Source of the DNA: Chloroflexota bacterium
Lineage (GTDB): Bacteria > Chloroflexota > Anaerolineae > Promineifilales > Promineifilaceae
Assembly: GCA_024223125.1 (NCBI GenBank)
Contig: JAAEOP010000024.1
Coordinates: forward strand, 1 to 13,635
Direction of reading: 5' to 3'
Length of the DNA stretch: 13,635 nt
Notes under the pieces: model-generated
Database searches by the model: none
Told to the model about the DNA's origin: nothing
What the model saw: the letters and a program-made list of their open reading frames with translations, nothing else
Position numbers and translations under genes: made by a program
Part shown: positions 13,079 to 13,635 of the stretch, piece after piece
Layout of the letters: each line of letters starts with the position of its first letter
Numbering within the stretch: position 1 is the first letter of the stretch

Positions 13079-13635
13079 TCACGTACGGTAATCGGCGTTG
13101 ATGGTGACGTAATCGTGGCTGAGGTCGCATGTCCAGACAACGGCCGTACCCAATCCCTTGCCAACGGTCAATGCAATCTCAAATTCCGATTGGGCAAAAA
13201 TATGGGCAGCCTCTTTTTCTGCATAATCGGTTGGCGTACCCTGCGATACTAACTGGTAACGGCCGTTGCCCGCCACGCCAATCCACAAACTTACCTCTTC
13301 CTGGGCAAAAGGAATGCCTGCTCGTCCGGCCGCGCCCAAAATGCGTCCCCAATTGGGGTCGCTGCCGGCAAAGGCTGTTTTCACCAATGGAGATGTGGCA
13401 ATCGTGTTGGCAATAGCGTGAGCTGCATCATCGTCCACTGTACCTGTTACTTGAATTTCTACAAACTTGGTGGCTCCTTCGCCATCTTTGACAATCATTT
13501 TAGCCAGTTCCGTGCAGATTACATTGAGCGCTTCGCCGAAAATTGCCTGGCTTTCAGCATTGGCAACGGCCGTACCCGAAGCCCCATTCGCCAGCAATAA
13601 GACGGTATCATTGGTGCTGGTATCCCCATCTATGC
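13079..13635 (-). CDS. argJ: Bifunctional glutamate N-acetyltransferase/amino-acid acetyltransferase (ornithine acetyltransferase), C-terminal part
   Basis: The gene runs off the right edge; the last 184 codons are present and the frame is open to position 13635. ArgJ moves the acetyl group from N-acetylornithine to glutamate and, in bifunctional forms, also uses acetyl-CoA, thereby recycling acetyl in arginine synthesis. The visible part begins in the family motif IDGDTSTNDT, followed by LLLANGASG, then SDPNWGRILGAAGRAGIPF and the characteristic C-terminus DLSHDYVTINADYRT, so it is the beta-chain region. The autocleavage Thr and start codon lie outside the window, so cleavage and mono- versus bifunctionality cannot be judged. 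It is followed by a 15-bp palindrome and then the M28 peptidase gene (82 bases between them). Confidence 0.95.
   Translation of the reverse strand, partial: IDGDTSTNDTVLLLANGASGTAVANAESQAIFGEALNVICTELAKMIVKDGEGATKFVEIQVTGTVDDDAAHAIANTIATSPLVKTAFAGSDPNWGRILGAAGRAGIPFAQEEVSLWIGVAGNGRYQLVSQGTPTDYAEKEAAHIFAQSEFEIALTVGKGLGTAVVWTCDLSHDYVTINADYRT

Larger units (their letters stand above)
804..13572. repeat. Highly iterated palindrome CGGCCG across the window
   Basis: By hand count about 52 copies of CGGCCG lie between these positions, at least 14 of them as the full 8-mer ACGGCCGT and about 9 as TCGGCCGT. A random 13.6-kb sequence of even composition would hold about three of the 6-mer and 0.2 of the 8-mer. 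Copies occur in nearly every gene, in different reading frames, and in at least two intergenic spots (about 2834 and 4971), so codon or amino-acid preference alone does not explain them. The pattern resembles HIP1 (GCGATCGC) of cyanobacteria. Confidence 0.8.

Overview
The window reads as ordinary chromosomal DNA of a free-living bacterium, most likely a member of the Chloroflexota (Anaerolineae-like). That assignment is inference from the style of the genes: an Eis-type acetyltransferase, a CpaE/TadZ-like receiver-ATPase, a DUF2085-type membrane protein and an RsmF-type methyltransferase. Base composition is near 50% GC. The palindrome CGGCCG, often as ACGGCCGT, recurs about fifty times by hand count, like a highly iterated palindrome. 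No rRNA, tRNA, CRISPR array, phage gene or transposase gene was seen.

Layout, left to right. Positions 1-306 hold no recognisable gene but carry two perfect 33-bp direct repeats. An RsmF-type RNA m5C methyltransferase (minus, 307-1731) is divergent from a nitroreductase (plus, 1898-2542) across a spacer with two inverted-repeat structures. Positions 2543-2887 are non-coding and contain palindromes, including a 103-bp MITE-like element flanked by perfect 10-bp direct repeats.

A plus-strand block of six genes follows (2888-8863): an alpha/beta hydrolase fused to a cyclic-nucleotide-binding domain, a two-CBS-domain protein, a two-domain cupin, a second closely related alpha/beta hydrolase without the sensor domain, an Eis-like GNAT acetyltransferase, and a cysteine-free DUF2085-like membrane protein. 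The two hydrolases are clearly paralogs and bracket the CBS and cupin genes. This is the best candidate in the window for an undescribed functional module: nucleotide-sensing domains next to a duplicated hydrolase pair. Its substrate cannot be read from the sequence.

The rest is regulatory and biosynthetic. A receiver/MinD-like ATPase (minus, 8870-9988) is divergent from a single-domain response regulator (plus, 10166-10561, TTG start), with no histidine kinase in view. Then come minus-strand genes argH (10568-11950), a membrane-anchored M28 metallopeptidase (12049-12996) and the C-terminal part of argJ (13079 to beyond 13635). argJ and argH belong to arginine biosynthesis (acetyl-ornithine cycle and last step); the peptidase sits between them. 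Palindromic elements lie in both spacers of this minus-strand group.
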